This document shows, one piece after another, positions 1 through 6,662 of a stretch of 55,765 nt of DNA. The position numbers were made by a program, and so were the translations under genes. Below the pieces are notes generated by a model. The model worked only from the letters and a program-made list of their open reading frames with translations, was not told the DNA's origin and made no database searches. The stretch lies in IMG/VR virus record IMGVR_UViG_3300008110_005672, positions 1 to 55,765 of that record. One strand, written 5' to 3'. Position 1 is the stretch's first letter; every line of letters starts with the position of its first letter. This stretch comes from a virus.

Positions 1-18
1 ATACTTATATAATGTTTA

Positions 19-93
19 TGGTACACCGTAGGAGAGTCGAACTCCTCTTACCGGGATGAAAACCCGGTGTCCTAACCGATAGACGAACGGTGC
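19..93 (-). tRNA. tRNA-Glu (TTC)
   Basis: Cloverleaf readable on the minus strand. The acceptor stem GCACCGT pairs with ACGGTGT (one G-U), the anticodon stem CCGGG/CCCGG encloses loop TTTTCAT with anticodon TTC, and the T-loop is GTTCGAC. The discriminator A and the CCA end are encoded. First of four closely spaced tRNAs on this strand. Confidence 0.95.
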
Positions 94-101
94 AAATTGT
101 T

Positions 102-175
102 TGGCGTACCCCCAGGGACTCGAACCCCGACTAACGGTTTTGGAGACCGCAGTACTGCCATTATACTAGGGATAC
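102..175 (-). tRNA. tRNA-Trp (CCA)
   Basis: Minus-strand cloverleaf. Acceptor GTATCCC pairs with GGGGTAC (one T-G), anticodon loop CTCCAAA gives anticodon CCA, T-loop GTTCGAG, discriminator G, CCA encoded. Confidence 0.95.
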
Positions 176-180
176 ATAAC

Positions 181-255
181 TGGCTCCAGAGGCAGGGATC
201 GAACCTACGACCAATTGATTAACAGTCAACTGCACTACCGCTGTGCTACTCTGGA
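181..255 (-). tRNA. tRNA-Asn (GTT)
   Basis: Minus-strand cloverleaf. Acceptor TCCAGAG pairs with CTCTGGA, anticodon stem GTTGA/TCAAT with loop CTGTTAA gives anticodon GTT, T-loop GTTCGAT, discriminator G, CCA encoded. Confidence 0.95.
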
Positions 256-261
256 ATAACT

Positions 262-337
262 TGGCGCCTCGTAGGGGAGTCGAACCCCTGTATTCCGCTA
301 GACAGGCGGATATAATAGACCGTTATATGAACGAGGC
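262..337 (-). tRNA. tRNA-Asp (GTC)
   Basis: Minus-strand cloverleaf. Acceptor GCCTCGT pairs with ACGAGGC, anticodon stem TCCGC/GCGGA with loop CTGTCTA gives anticodon GTC, T-loop GTTCGAC, discriminator G, CCA encoded. Confidence 0.94.
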
Positions 338-344
338 AAAATTG

Positions 345-539
345 TTAAGCAACGCCACGGAAGGTGACACGGCACCGTTCCTGGCCACCATATTGGGCTT
401 CTGCAATACGCACAGCATCGCCTGATGACTGAGCATTTACCACAGTTTCAAATTGTCTAAGACTCTCAGTTTGGAAAGCACCACTAGTACCTTCACCTGC
501 ATAAGAACCTACTTCAACATAAACACGATACGATTGCAT
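345..539 (-). CDS. small protein of unknown function in the tRNA cluster
   Basis: 64 residues, rich in Ala, Gly and Gln, with no signal peptide or membrane segment. I chose the ATG preceded by an AAAGGA ribosome-binding site; the longer frame would start inside the promoter at 570-598. That promoter lies 30 bases upstream, so this gene and the four tRNAs behind it probably form one early transcript. Function not recognised. Confidence 0.6.
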   Translation of the reverse strand: MQSYRVYVEVGSYAGEGTSGAFQTESLRQFETVVNAQSSGDAVRIAEAQYGGQERCRVTFRGVA

Positions 540-569
540 TTGATTTCCTTTCAAGTTCACAGTATTAAT

Positions 570-598
570 AGTATAACACCGATCCAAAAAAAAGTCAA
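570..598 (-). promoter_or_regulatory. sigma70-type promoter
   Basis: On the minus strand TTGACT, a 17-base spacer (with a T run) and TATACT. Faces the small gene at 345-539 and the tRNA cluster. Confidence 0.75.
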
Positions 599-607
599 TC
601 ATTATTT

Positions 608-696
608 TGGTGGAAGCGGTAGGATTCGAACCTACAGTGTTTCTTATGTGGCGGATTTACAGTCCGTTGCCTTCAACCAATTCAGCGCACACTTCC
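608..696 (-). tRNA. tRNA-Tyr (GTA)
   Basis: Class II tRNA with a long variable arm. Acceptor GGAAGTG pairs with CGCTTCC, the anticodon loop CTGTAAA gives GTA, T-loop GTTCGAA, discriminator A, CCA encoded. It sits upstream of the promoter at 570-598, so it is probably processed from a separate transcript that also carries the structured RNA at 700-925. Confidence 0.93.
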
Positions 697-699
697 AAT

Positions 700-925
700 T
701 TGTTCACACTCTCCGCTATGCTTTTAGACACCGTTCAAAGGTGAATGGAGAATGTGTATTAAAGCATACTCAGCTTGTGGCCTTATCCCCTAAACATTCT
801 AGTTTCGGAATATGCTTTAATACGCTGTAATTTTTCACACTACAAATAGTGCTCCATCCTACAGGCCGCCCGTTCGTCTATGTTTTAAGTGCAGACTGGG
901 ACCTCGTTTCCCTTAACACTTTTGC
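700..925 (-). ncRNA. structured RNA of unknown family next to tRNA-Tyr
   Basis: No credible reading frame, but several helices on the minus strand. A perfect 13-bp stem (756-768 with 811-823) closes a 42-base loop. CACTCTCC/GGAGAATG encloses a CACC/GGTG hairpin. CACTA/TAGTG forms a hairpin inside a CTGTA/TACAG pair, and AAGTG/CACTT closes the upstream end. The 13-bp hairpin shares its conserved flanks (UCCGA on one side, AGCUGAGUAU on the other) with the intervening sequence of the tmRNA at 33318-33378. It does not look like RNase P RNA or a tRNA intron to me. Function unknown. Confidence 0.5.
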
Positions 926-927
926 TA

Positions 928-1101
928 TCAGTTTACACTAAACGTCGGTGATTTAGCTAACGCTTCGCGATATATTCTAGCACGTTCAAACTTATCTTGA
1001 ATAAGTTTTTGAAGCTGTTCTTGAGTCATTTCTCCAAAAGCAGTTTCATAAGCCTGTTCAACAATTCGTTCGTTTAATTTTTCGTAATTTATATCTGTCA
1101 T
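928..1101 (-). CDS. 57-residue protein of unknown function
   Basis: Begins MTDINYEKLNERIVEQ, ends in SPTFSVN. Mostly charged helix with many Glu, Gln and Lys; no signal or membrane segment. An AAAGGA ribosome-binding site lies 7 bases upstream of the ATG. Located between the structured RNA and a terminator. No family recognised. Confidence 0.65.
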   Translation of the reverse strand: MTDINYEKLNERIVEQAYETAFGEMTQEQLQKLIQDKFERARIYREALAKSPTFSVN

Positions 1102-1118
1102 TTTTTTCCTTTTGTAAA

Positions 1119-1150
1119 AACAAAAACCCCAGGGTGTTTAGTCCTGGGGT
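1119..1150 (-). terminator. rho-independent terminator
   Basis: On the minus strand ACCCCAGG pairs with CCTGGGGT across a 9-base loop and is followed by TTTTTG. It ends the transcript of the small gene at 1179-1322. Confidence 0.8.
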
Positions 1151-1178
1151 CCTTTGAAGTTTATGTGTGTTTTTTTGT

Positions 1179-1322
1179 TTACACGAACATCTCCACGGAC
1201 CCCGGCTCTAGCTCTGGTGTGCGATCATATGATAGACCATTAATCACGGACCAGCAAGAGGCTATAAAGCCTACCTGTTTTGGCATAGGATTAAAATGAC
1301 TATGTAATGACGCTAATTTCAT
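1179..1322 (-). CDS. 47-residue protein of unknown function
   Basis: Begins MKLASLHSHFNPMP and ends GSVEMFV. Bracketed by a consensus sigma70-type promoter (1370-1398) and a strong terminator (1119-1150), so it is a monocistronic early unit, which supports the idea that it is a real gene despite its size. An AAAGGA motif lies about 12 bases before the ATG. No homologous family recognised. Confidence 0.7.
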   Translation of the reverse strand: MKLASLHSHFNPMPKQVGFIASCWSVINGLSYDRTPELEPGSVEMFV

Positions 1323-1369
1323 TTGTTTTATTTTCCTTTTATAGACAACACCTTGCTGTCTATGTTTTA

Positions 1370-1398
1370 ATTATACAGTTATTTAGTTGTCTTGTCAA
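1370..1398 (-). promoter_or_regulatory. sigma70-consensus promoter (TTGACA-N17-TATAAT)
   Basis: Perfect -35 and -10 hexamers with a 17-base spacer on the minus strand, upstream of the 47-residue gene. Host RNA polymerase should read it at once after infection. Confidence 0.88.
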
Positions 1399-1528
1399 CT
1401 TCTATTTGTCGTTTTGGCAAAATAAATTTTTGACCTTTTCCTAACCAACTGTGTGTATTGTATTGTCTTTTTATTTATGTGTCAACAGAAATATGATCGT
1501 ATTATGTGGCTTTTTTACCACAGTTTAG

Positions 1529-1536
1529 ATTAAATA
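1529..1536 (+). promoter_or_regulatory. T4-type late promoter (ATTAAATA)
   Basis: The box ends 5 bases before the ATG at 1542, so the transcript would be leaderless or nearly so. No separate Shine-Dalgarno is visible. Confidence 0.45.
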
Positions 1537-1541
1537 GTTAT

Positions 1542-2096
1542 ATGAACTTATTTCATTATAATTTAAACATACCAGAAATTTTTCTTCCTTACAAGTTTGT
1601 AGATGACAACAAGTTTCAAGAAATTATTTTAAATCACGAGTTCATCAATCCAAAGTTTCACAAATGGTTGGAAAGTTTTGATTTAAAAATTCTGTCATGG
1701 GGTACTAGATTTTTTTCTAGTCCTCCGTACATGAAATACAACTTACATGTTGATTGGAAAGACGGACCAGTAACTAAAATTAACATTGTCTTTAATAGCA
1801 CAGACACTGTAATGAATTGGTATAAATTATTACCGGGCAAGAGTCCAATAGTTTATCGAAATCAATTAGGTCAGCCAGTCAACGGATACAACATTGACGA
1901 TTGTCAAAAAGTTTACACAGTTCAAACTAATACTCATTGTTTAATTAACGGCAACGAAATTCATGATCTCATTAACGGCTCAAACAACGGAAAAAATAGG
2001 CACTGTTATTCTATGGTTTTAGGTTATAAAAAAACTAATGAAAGACTTCCGTGGAATCAATCGGTAGAAATTTTTCGTGATTATTTAATTCTTTAA
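1542..2096 (+). CDS. putative 2OG-Fe(II) oxygenase-like protein
   Basis: 184 residues starting MNLFHYNLNIPEIFL. Carries a HxD pair (LHVDW, about residue 67) and a later His with a following Arg (EIHDLINGSNNGKNRH, about 145-160), the order expected of the metal and 2-oxoglutarate ligands in the double-stranded beta-helix oxygenases common in large phages. Similarity is by motif only. A GTG 36 bases upstream would add 12 residues, but the ATG lies just behind a late-type box. Convergent with the QueC-like gene, no gap. Could instead be another cupin-fold protein. Confidence 0.5.
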   Translation: MNLFHYNLNIPEIFLPYKFVDDNKFQEIILNHEFINPKFHKWLESFDLKILSWGTRFFSSPPYMKYNLHVDWKDGPVTKINIVFNSTDTVMNWYKLLPGKSPIVYRNQLGQPVNGYNIDDCQKVYTVQTNTHCLINGNEIHDLINGSNNGKNRHCYSMVLGYKKTNERLPWNQSVEIFRDYLIL

Positions 2097-2714
2097 CTAG
2101 ATTATTCCCGGATCTATCTTTTCAAGTTGATCAAACGCCCACTGACGTTCATTGCAACCGTTACAGGTTTTGCATCGAGTGATTTCCCAGGCTGCACAAC
2201 TATGAGTAATATAAAATAAACCTTCTTGCTGATGCTGCACACACAGATCAATAATATGACTCTTGTTAAGTTTTTTAAATGGTGCTTTAAATCGAGATGA
2301 TTCTTGATAAGGAATAGGAGTCCAATCTACCATGTGCATTGGTAACTGTTCTATCAATCCTGTGTAAGCAATATCTATGCCTTTATCAAATGCTTCATGA
2401 ACACCAGATTTAACCTGTTCAATTTCTGGAAGCGAAGGATCACCTACTATAGTAGTCTCAACGTAGTGCAAATTAAAATGCCAAATCATATGTGCTACCA
2501 CAAGTTTGGCAAAATGTTTAGATCCTTCTTTTCTAAGCACAGTGAGCGGAACAATCTTATGTATATTGCCCATTTTTTGATTCTCTAGTAACATCATATA
2601 ATAGAGAATAGCACTGTCAATACCACCACTGACAAAAATTCCAAGAGTCTTTGGTTCAGCAGGCAGTTCTACTCTCACAGATCGCCTATCGTATGCTGGG
2701 CCGCATTCAATCAA
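2097..2714 (-). CDS. QueC/ExsB-like PP-loop ATPase
   Basis: 205 residues. N-terminal PP-loop SGGIDSAI (about residue 30) for ATP binding and adenylation. C-terminal Cys cluster HSC-x8-C-x2-C-x2-C followed by RQWAF matches the zinc site of 7-cyano-7-deazaguanine (preQ0) synthase. In phages, preQ0 enzymes serve tRNA queuosine or deazaguanine DNA modification; no partner gene (queD, queE, folE, dpdA) is seen here, so the substrate is open. Starts at TTG with GGAGA eight bases upstream and overlaps the preceding gene by 8 bases. Confidence 0.75.
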   Translation of the reverse strand: MIECGPAYDRRSVRVELPAEPKTLGIFVSGGIDSAILYYMMLLENQKMGNIHKIVPLTVLRKEGSKHFAKLVVAHMIWHFNLHYVETTIVGDPSLPEIEQVKSGVHEAFDKGIDIAYTGLIEQLPMHMVDWTPIPYQESSRFKAPFKKLNKSHIIDLCVQHQQEGLFYITHSCAAWEITRCKTCNGCNERQWAFDQLEKIDPGII

Positions 2715-2961
2715 ATGTTGTTTCTCCGCTAATTAGAATGTGCTTGCCAATTTCGAATAGGCCAATACTGCCAGGCAGGTCCATTGCTGCCACGTGTATT
2801 TGGCACTCTCCGTCATTGCCAATTGAGCAGGCTACAAATTCTTTAATGCTGCCATTTTCAACTGAATCTTTTATAAAATCAATAACTTCAAGCATGGCCT
2901 TCTTTTGTTCTTCTTCTTGAATTTGTTCTTTGCGTCTAGAATTAATACTTACAATTTCCAT
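2707..2961 (-). CDS. 84-residue protein of unknown function
   Basis: Begins MEIVSINSRRKEQIQEEEQKK, a charged helix followed by a mixed alpha/beta segment that contains GECQIHVAAMD. No membrane segment. Translationally coupled to the QueC-like gene downstream (8-base overlap) and 8 bases after clpP, so part of the same operon. No family recognised. Confidence 0.65.
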   Translation of the reverse strand: MEIVSINSRRKEQIQEEEQKKAMLEVIDFIKDSVENGSIKEFVACSIGNDGECQIHVAAMDLPGSIGLFEIGKHILISGETTFD

Positions 2962-2969
2962 AATTGACC

Positions 2970-3530
2970 TTAAAGTAAATGATCAGCAACTCCTAACTCA
3001 ATCAGCTCGTCGGCTGTGAGATAAACATCGCTAGCTGGTAATAATTTTTTCTTGATTACACTCGGAGCCATACCTGTAGCTTCTTTAAGAATGTCAACCA
3101 TTTTTTGATTGCAAAGATCGTTCTCACGCATCGTGGCTTTAAGATCATGATACTTGGCATCCATGTTTTCTGTAAACTGATGACACATGAAGCTGGCATT
3201 CCTAGAAGCATATCTTTCACCTGGTGAGCCTGCGGCAAAAATTAGAAAGGCTGCACTCATGGCGGTACCAATACTGATAGTTCTAACAGGATGATGACTG
3301 GTGCGCATTACATCGATTAAAGCAAATGCATCGTATAAATTTCCACCCGTAGAATTTATATACAAGGTTAAAACTTTGGATTTTGCAGTGTCAAAATTTT
3401 CATAAACAATCCATTTAACACACTCTGCGATATTTTCTTCGGCAATTTCACCCACCAGAAAATGAACCGAATTTTCCAGTAATTTTATGCCAATCCGATC
3501 GCTGGCGTTAAACTCGTCTATCTTTTTCAC
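2970..3530 (-). CDS. clpP: ClpP-like serine protease
   Basis: Proteolytic subunit of a Clp protease; the peptidase chamber that degrades proteins delivered by a Clp ATPase. INSTGGNLYDAFALID is the ClpP strand/helix signature, the nucleophile Ser is in GTAMSAAF, the His in MCHQF, and the Asp in the C-terminal DVYLTADE. About 186 residues, normal ClpP length. I use the GTG with AAGGAG five bases upstream rather than a GTG 30 bases earlier. A phage ClpP could work with host ClpX/ClpA and links to the ClpS and tmRNA genes in this window. Confidence 0.88.
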   Translation of the reverse strand: MKKIDEFNASDRIGIKLLENSVHFLVGEIAEENIAECVKWIVYENFDTAKSKVLTLYINSTGGNLYDAFALIDVMRTSHHPVRTISIGTAMSAAFLIFAAGSPGERYASRNASFMCHQFTENMDAKYHDLKATMRENDLCNQKMVDILKEATGMAPSVIKKKLLPASDVYLTADELIELGVADHLL

Positions 3531-3562
3531 TACTGCTCCTTGGACACTATTACTTATCACAT

Positions 3563-3585
3563 TAATAATTATACTATCAGTTAAT
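3563..3585 (-). repeat. 23-bp direct repeat, copy 1 (promoter-like)
   Basis: Identical to 3840-3862. On the minus strand it contains GATAGTATAATTATTA, i.e. a consensus -10 box without a good -35. This copy lies just upstream of clpP. Confidence 0.6.
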
Positions 3586-3607
3586 GGTAAAAGAACTTAG
3601 ACAAACG

Positions 3608-3826
3608 TTATTGTTTATAATCAATGTCAAGGGTCTTTCTTAAGTGATTAATATATGCATATGCAAAAACTGGATCTTCGTTTCCTACGCTAGCATATGT
3701 GATTTCTTTGCAACATTCCCGCACAATCAACTCGGCGAACTTTTCTAAAGGTATAAATGTATCATCTGGTAATTCATCTAATTTTAGATTGGCCTGTTCA
3801 GCAAGTTCTTTAATTCTTTTGTTCAT
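3608..3826 (-). CDS. 72-residue protein of unknown function
   Basis: Begins MNKRIKELAEQANLKLDEL. Mainly helical, with a CC pair near residue 38 and no membrane segment. The start has AAGGAAAA upstream. I know similar N-termini from phage hypothetical proteins but cannot assign a role. Confidence 0.65.
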   Translation of the reverse strand: MNKRIKELAEQANLKLDELPDDTFIPLEKFAELIVRECCKEITYASVGNEDPVFAYAYINHLRKTLDIDYKQ

Positions 3827-3839
3827 AACTTTTTCCTTC

Positions 3840-3862
3840 TAATAATTATACTATCAGTTAAT
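3840..3862 (-). repeat. 23-bp direct repeat, copy 2 (promoter-like)
   Basis: Second copy of the element at 3563-3585. It overlaps the stop codon of the membrane protein gene at 3854 and sits upstream of the 72-residue gene, as copy 1 sits upstream of clpP. A duplicated promoter is likely. Confidence 0.6.
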
Positions 3863-4234
3863 AGCAACTGCACCTACAGTCCAGCCGATAATAGCAATAT
3901 AGGTAAGATAGTGTAGGGCCTGATCTAGCCCAAACCAAGTCCAAAATTTTCGATCTGCAGGGGTCAATCCTTTATTCAACTGTTGTTTTGCCCAATCCAC
4001 ATGATAGTGTACAGCCATATCAAATAGTGCGGCAAAAACTGCCATTGACCCTAAAATTGGCATGAGTATTAGCCATGTAAAAATAGCGTGGAACAGAGCA
4101 TGATCTACGCCGCCGCGGGCACCGTAGATGCCCTTCTGCTCTAGCATATAGGGAAATTGCAGTAGAAAATCACATACAAAATGCTTGATGCCGAAGAGAG
4201 CCAACAGCAGTATGATCAGCTGTATTTCAGTCAT
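3854..4234 (-). CDS. DUF3307-like membrane protein
   Basis: 126 residues with about four hydrophobic segments. Pattern KHFVCDFLLQ...K...DHALFHAIFTW...FDMAVHYHVDWAK...FWTWFGLDQALHYLTY matches the DUF3307 family of small inner-membrane proteins, of unknown biochemical role, by eye. Overlaps the upstream gene by 4 bases (ATGA). Confidence 0.65.
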   Translation of the reverse strand: MTEIQLIILLLALFGIKHFVCDFLLQFPYMLEQKGIYGARGGVDHALFHAIFTWLILMPILGSMAVFAALFDMAVHYHVDWAKQQLNKGLTPADRKFWTWFGLDQALHYLTYIAIIGWTVGAVAIN

Positions 4235-4416
4235 ACAAAATCTTTAAACATTTGTTTACGACCATCTTTGCCGATATGAAGATCAAAAATATCCTTAACT
4301 GTGGTCAACATGGCGCAGGCCAACATCAGCTGATCATGCCTATCGTCACACATCATGATCTGGCGATCAATTGGTTCCATCAGTTCTATCATTCTTTCTT
4401 TTACAGGTTTATTCAT
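4231..4416 (-). CDS. 61-residue protein of unknown function
   Basis: Begins MNKPVKERMIELMEPIDRQ; helical, charged, soluble. Overlaps both neighbours by a few bases and so belongs to the 4.9-3.9 kb operon. Not recognised. Confidence 0.6.
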   Translation of the reverse strand: MNKPVKERMIELMEPIDRQIMMCDDRHDQLMLACAMLTTVKDIFDLHIGKDGRKQMFKDFV

Positions 4417-4870
4417 GTTTTTCCTTGGTAAGTTCGCACATCAATTGAAAGTGATCATAGGCTTTTCGAACGCTGGCGTGCTTCATTAATTTATCTGCTT
4501 CTTCCTGCATGGCCTTGACACCGGCTTCCGCATGATCTCTATAACTACCATAGGTCAACGGACACAATTCATCACCGAACTCTTTGGCCAACTTTTCCCA
4601 GGCTTTCTTTTGTCCGGGAGTAATCGGAGTTCGCTGTGGCTTCATCTCGCTGGCTTTGGATATGGCTCGACAGATGGCATCTTCAGCCACACGGCCTGCC
4701 GCAATCATGGCAGCATAGTTAGGATCAATATTAAAACAGCGAGACTGCCCTCCGGGGTAAGACATAACCAAGTGAGTACCTTTTGTAAAGCTATCCAACA
4801 GGTCATTATCATACTCTGCCACAGGGACATAACGTCTTCCAAGTTTTTCATAATAGATCTTTTTAGTCAT
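4409..4870 (-). CDS. 153-residue protein of unknown function
   Basis: Begins MTKKIYYEKLGRRYVPV. The first half is beta-rich, the second half helical with PITPGQKKAWEKLAKEFG. No transmembrane segment or catalytic motif seen. Shares an 8-base overlap with the next gene. Not recognised. Confidence 0.65.
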   Translation of the reverse strand: MTKKIYYEKLGRRYVPVAEYDNDLLDSFTKGTHLVMSYPGGQSRCFNIDPNYAAMIAAGRVAEDAICRAISKASEMKPQRTPITPGQKKAWEKLAKEFGDELCPLTYGSYRDHAEAGVKAMQEEADKLMKHASVRKAYDHFQLMCELTKEKHE

Positions 4871-4876
4871 GCTGTA

Positions 4877-5098
4877 TTAGACGAAATCGTATGAACGTTC
4901 AAAGATAGGACCATCACAAATATACAGCTCGCCATCGATGCCACGCATTAGGTAGTCACCGGGCTTGCCCTGTTTGTAATTGCCTTCCAATGTGTTGACA
5001 CGGAATTCCTCATCAATTTTTTTAGCATGAACAACAATAGGACGCTTAACACAGGCACCCATGTCCGCTACTTGTTCAAATGTATCAAATGTTTTCAT
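4877..5098 (-). CDS. 73-residue protein of unknown function
   Basis: Contains a short beta segment GDYLMRGIDGELYICDG that recalls the small phage family with YxxRGxxGExYxC near the end. The family is known to me as uncharacterised phage protein. Soluble, no metal-binding cluster. Confidence 0.6.
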   Translation of the reverse strand: MKTFDTFEQVADMGACVKRPIVVHAKKIDEEFRVNTLEGNYKQGKPGDYLMRGIDGELYICDGPIFERSYDFV

Positions 5099-5100
5099 AA

Positions 5101-5268
5101 TTAATGTACCGCCTCTTTTGCATCTACTTCACATTCCACAACCCAATTATTGAATTGTGTAAATTTATTAACTTCGACTCCTAGGCCAACTGCTTCATTT
5201 ACAAAATGTTGTAAGAGTGCGTTGTAAAGTTCGTCGGGCATGGTATCTTTATCAAATCGAATCTTCAT
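5101..5268 (-). CDS. 55-residue protein of unknown function
   Basis: I start at the internal ATG (MKIRFDKDTMPDE) that has GGAAG five bases upstream; the longer frame has no ribosome-binding site and runs far into the neighbour. Overlaps the upstream gene by 17 bases. Not recognised. Confidence 0.6.
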   Translation of the reverse strand: MKIRFDKDTMPDELYNALLQHFVNEAVGLGVEVNKFTQFNNWVVECEVDAKEAVH

Positions 5269-5536
5269 ATTTCTTCCAAGAGTTAGTGTCTGTGTCCCAA
5301 TGTCTACGATCATACAAATTGAAATGTATATTATAGCCTAACAGGCCCAATGACAATTCGCATCCTGCATGATCTTGTCTAATAGTAAAGTTAAATTCAA
5401 ACTCAACTATACCGCCTGAAAGATACTGTTCTATCTCCCAGCATTTATTTTCAGTAAGCTGTCCGTTGATGTTGCCAAGATAATAGAATCTTGATCGTCG
5501 CAACGGATTGTCTATACTAAAATTTAAGTGTATCAT
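5252..5536 (-). CDS. 94-residue protein of unknown function
   Basis: Begins MIHLNFSIDNPLRRSRF. Alternating hydrophobic pattern and aromatic residues suggest an all-beta fold (VEFEFNFTIRQDHAGCELSLGLLGYNIHF). Overlaps the gene before it by 4 bases. Not recognised. Confidence 0.65.
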   Translation of the reverse strand: MIHLNFSIDNPLRRSRFYYLGNINGQLTENKCWEIEQYLSGGIVEFEFNFTIRQDHAGCELSLGLLGYNIHFNLYDRRHWDTDTNSWKKYEDSI

Positions 5537-5718
5537 TCTGGTAGTGGAGTAAATCTAGAAAGAAAACTTTCTTGATAACAACTGTATTCTCGATTTTCGT
5601 TTTCTTGCAAACTATCGTTGATATAATGAATCCACGTATGTCCTTCTATTTGTACAATCTGTATGACTCTAAATATCTTGCCTTTGCCGTCGTCCCACTT
5701 GCTACCTTGTTTAATCAT
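5533..5718 (-). CDS. 61-residue protein of unknown function
   Basis: Begins MIKQGSKWDDGKGKIFRVI and has a beta-rich pattern like a small SH3-type or DUF1653-like domain (GSKW...G..FRVI.IVQIEGHTWIHY). The resemblance is weak. Operon member. Confidence 0.55.
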   Translation of the reverse strand: MIKQGSKWDDGKGKIFRVIQIVQIEGHTWIHYINDSLQENENREYSCYQESFLSRFTPLPE

Positions 5719-5719
5719 A

Positions 5720-6127
5720 TTAAGTTCCTTTCCAATTTTCTTTTACATCTTCTGGCACCTGTACTGTCATATGTAGCATGAATCTATAGGCTTCCCATGC
5801 TGTTTTGGCTGAATGATTATTGGCCATATTGGTAGGAAACATGTCTGCCCATACAGCACCTTCGGGTATGCGGAATGCTCGAATTTCTTGTAGACGAGGT
5901 TGGAATACCTTGCCTTCTTTGAATAATCGCAGGCCTATGTCAATACACGTTTCTTCGTCTAGACCTTCTAGATAATCACGACGATAAAGATAATCTTGAA
6001 TACAGAATCTAACTGCTTCTTCATCGCGAAGTGCAGTACCCGAAATGATCCAAGCAACATCGTCGTAGCTAACTTCATCATTGACAATGTCGCGTATGCA
6101 GCGACCAAAACTGAAACCTATTTTCAT
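5720..6127 (-). CDS. 135-residue protein of unknown function
   Basis: Start at the ATG giving MKIGFSFGRCIRDIVNDEVS, which overlaps the upstream stop as ATGA; the longer frame has no support. Phage proteins that open with GFSFGRCIRDI are common in marine T4-like genomes but uncharacterised. Soluble, mixed alpha/beta. Confidence 0.7.
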   Translation of the reverse strand: MKIGFSFGRCIRDIVNDEVSYDDVAWIISGTALRDEEAVRFCIQDYLYRRDYLEGLDEETCIDIGLRLFKEGKVFQPRLQEIRAFRIPEGAVWADMFPTNMANNHSAKTAWEAYRFMLHMTVQVPEDVKENWKGT

Positions 6128-6351
6128 TTTTGTGTTCTCTGGAGTTCTTGAAGAAGTTCGTTCATCATTTTGAATTGCGATTGTATCTGTTTCTTCAATT
6201 CTTCGGGACTCTGAGTGGGCAAACACTCTGCTGAATACTGTGCTGATTTTGACATCATTGCACGTTGTTGCAGGCAAGCAGTGAGATCGTTGTAAGACAC
6301 TAAAGGTGTGATAGCACCTAGATTAGTAATTAGTACCAATTGATAAAGCAT
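6124..6351 (-). CDS. 75-residue protein of unknown function
   Basis: The N-terminus MLYQLVLITNLGAITPLVSY is moderately hydrophobic; the C-terminal half is a Gln/Glu-rich helix. AGGAG seven bases before the ATG. First gene behind the early promoter at 6380-6408. Confidence 0.65.
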   Translation of the reverse strand: MLYQLVLITNLGAITPLVSYNDLTACLQQRAMMSKSAQYSAECLPTQSPEELKKQIQSQFKMMNELLQELQRTQK

Positions 6352-6379
6352 TTCGACTCCTAGTAGTAGATGATATAAT

Positions 6380-6408
6380 ATTATAGCATTTATTGGTAAT
6401 TAAGTCAA
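6380..6408 (-). promoter_or_regulatory. sigma70-type promoter (TTGACT-N17-TATAAT)
   Basis: Consensus -10 and near-consensus -35 with a 17-base spacer on the minus strand, overlapping the stop codon of the gene at 6405. It starts a transcript through the 6.3-3.9 kb small-gene run. Confidence 0.82.
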
Positions 6409-6662
6409 GCCCACTTCATTGCAAACATAGTTGCATCCTGTTCGTTTTGAAAATACCAAGCACGACCGTTTGGATCGCTGAGATCGCGGAATTTATTTTG
6501 GCAATTTTCCAAACACCATGTGAGTTTTTCGGCAAAGTCATCATCCCGCAACACTATGGCATGATAGGTACCTAATAGTGTCATTAGCTTGTTATCTACC
6601 TTGAGATGTTCTTCTGCCCGTTGAGCCCTCATAATAGTTGGAGTTGGGTCCGGATCTACCAT
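6405..6662 (-). CDS. paralogous small protein, member 1
   Basis: 85 residues. Ends in WYFQNEQDATMFAMKWA, the C-terminal pattern (hydrophobic-x-F/L-x2-3-acidic-x-DA-x2-F-x-L/M-x-W) shared by several neighbours. Before it comes a helix with WCLENCQNKF, again shared (WL/CxxNC). Probably a small alpha/beta fold duplicated several times in tandem. Function unknown. Confidence 0.7.
   Translation of the reverse strand: MVDPDPTPTIMRAQRAEEHLKVDNKLMTLLGTYHAIVLRDDDFAEKLTWCLENCQNKFRDLSDPNGRAWYFQNEQDATMFAMKWA

Noticed and set aside
243-425. Open frame on the plus strand across tRNA genes
   Set aside because: It runs through tRNA-Asn and tRNA-Asp on the other strand and has no ribosome-binding site.
453-830. 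Plus-strand frame of 125 codons
   Set aside because: Crosses the 64-residue gene, a promoter and tRNA-Tyr; a shadow frame.
700-925. RNase P RNA, a group I intron or a hammerhead ribozyme in this region
   Set aside because: The conserved core motifs of these RNAs (for example GAGGAAAGUC, P7 AAGAUAUAGUC, CUGAUGA...GAAA) are not present.
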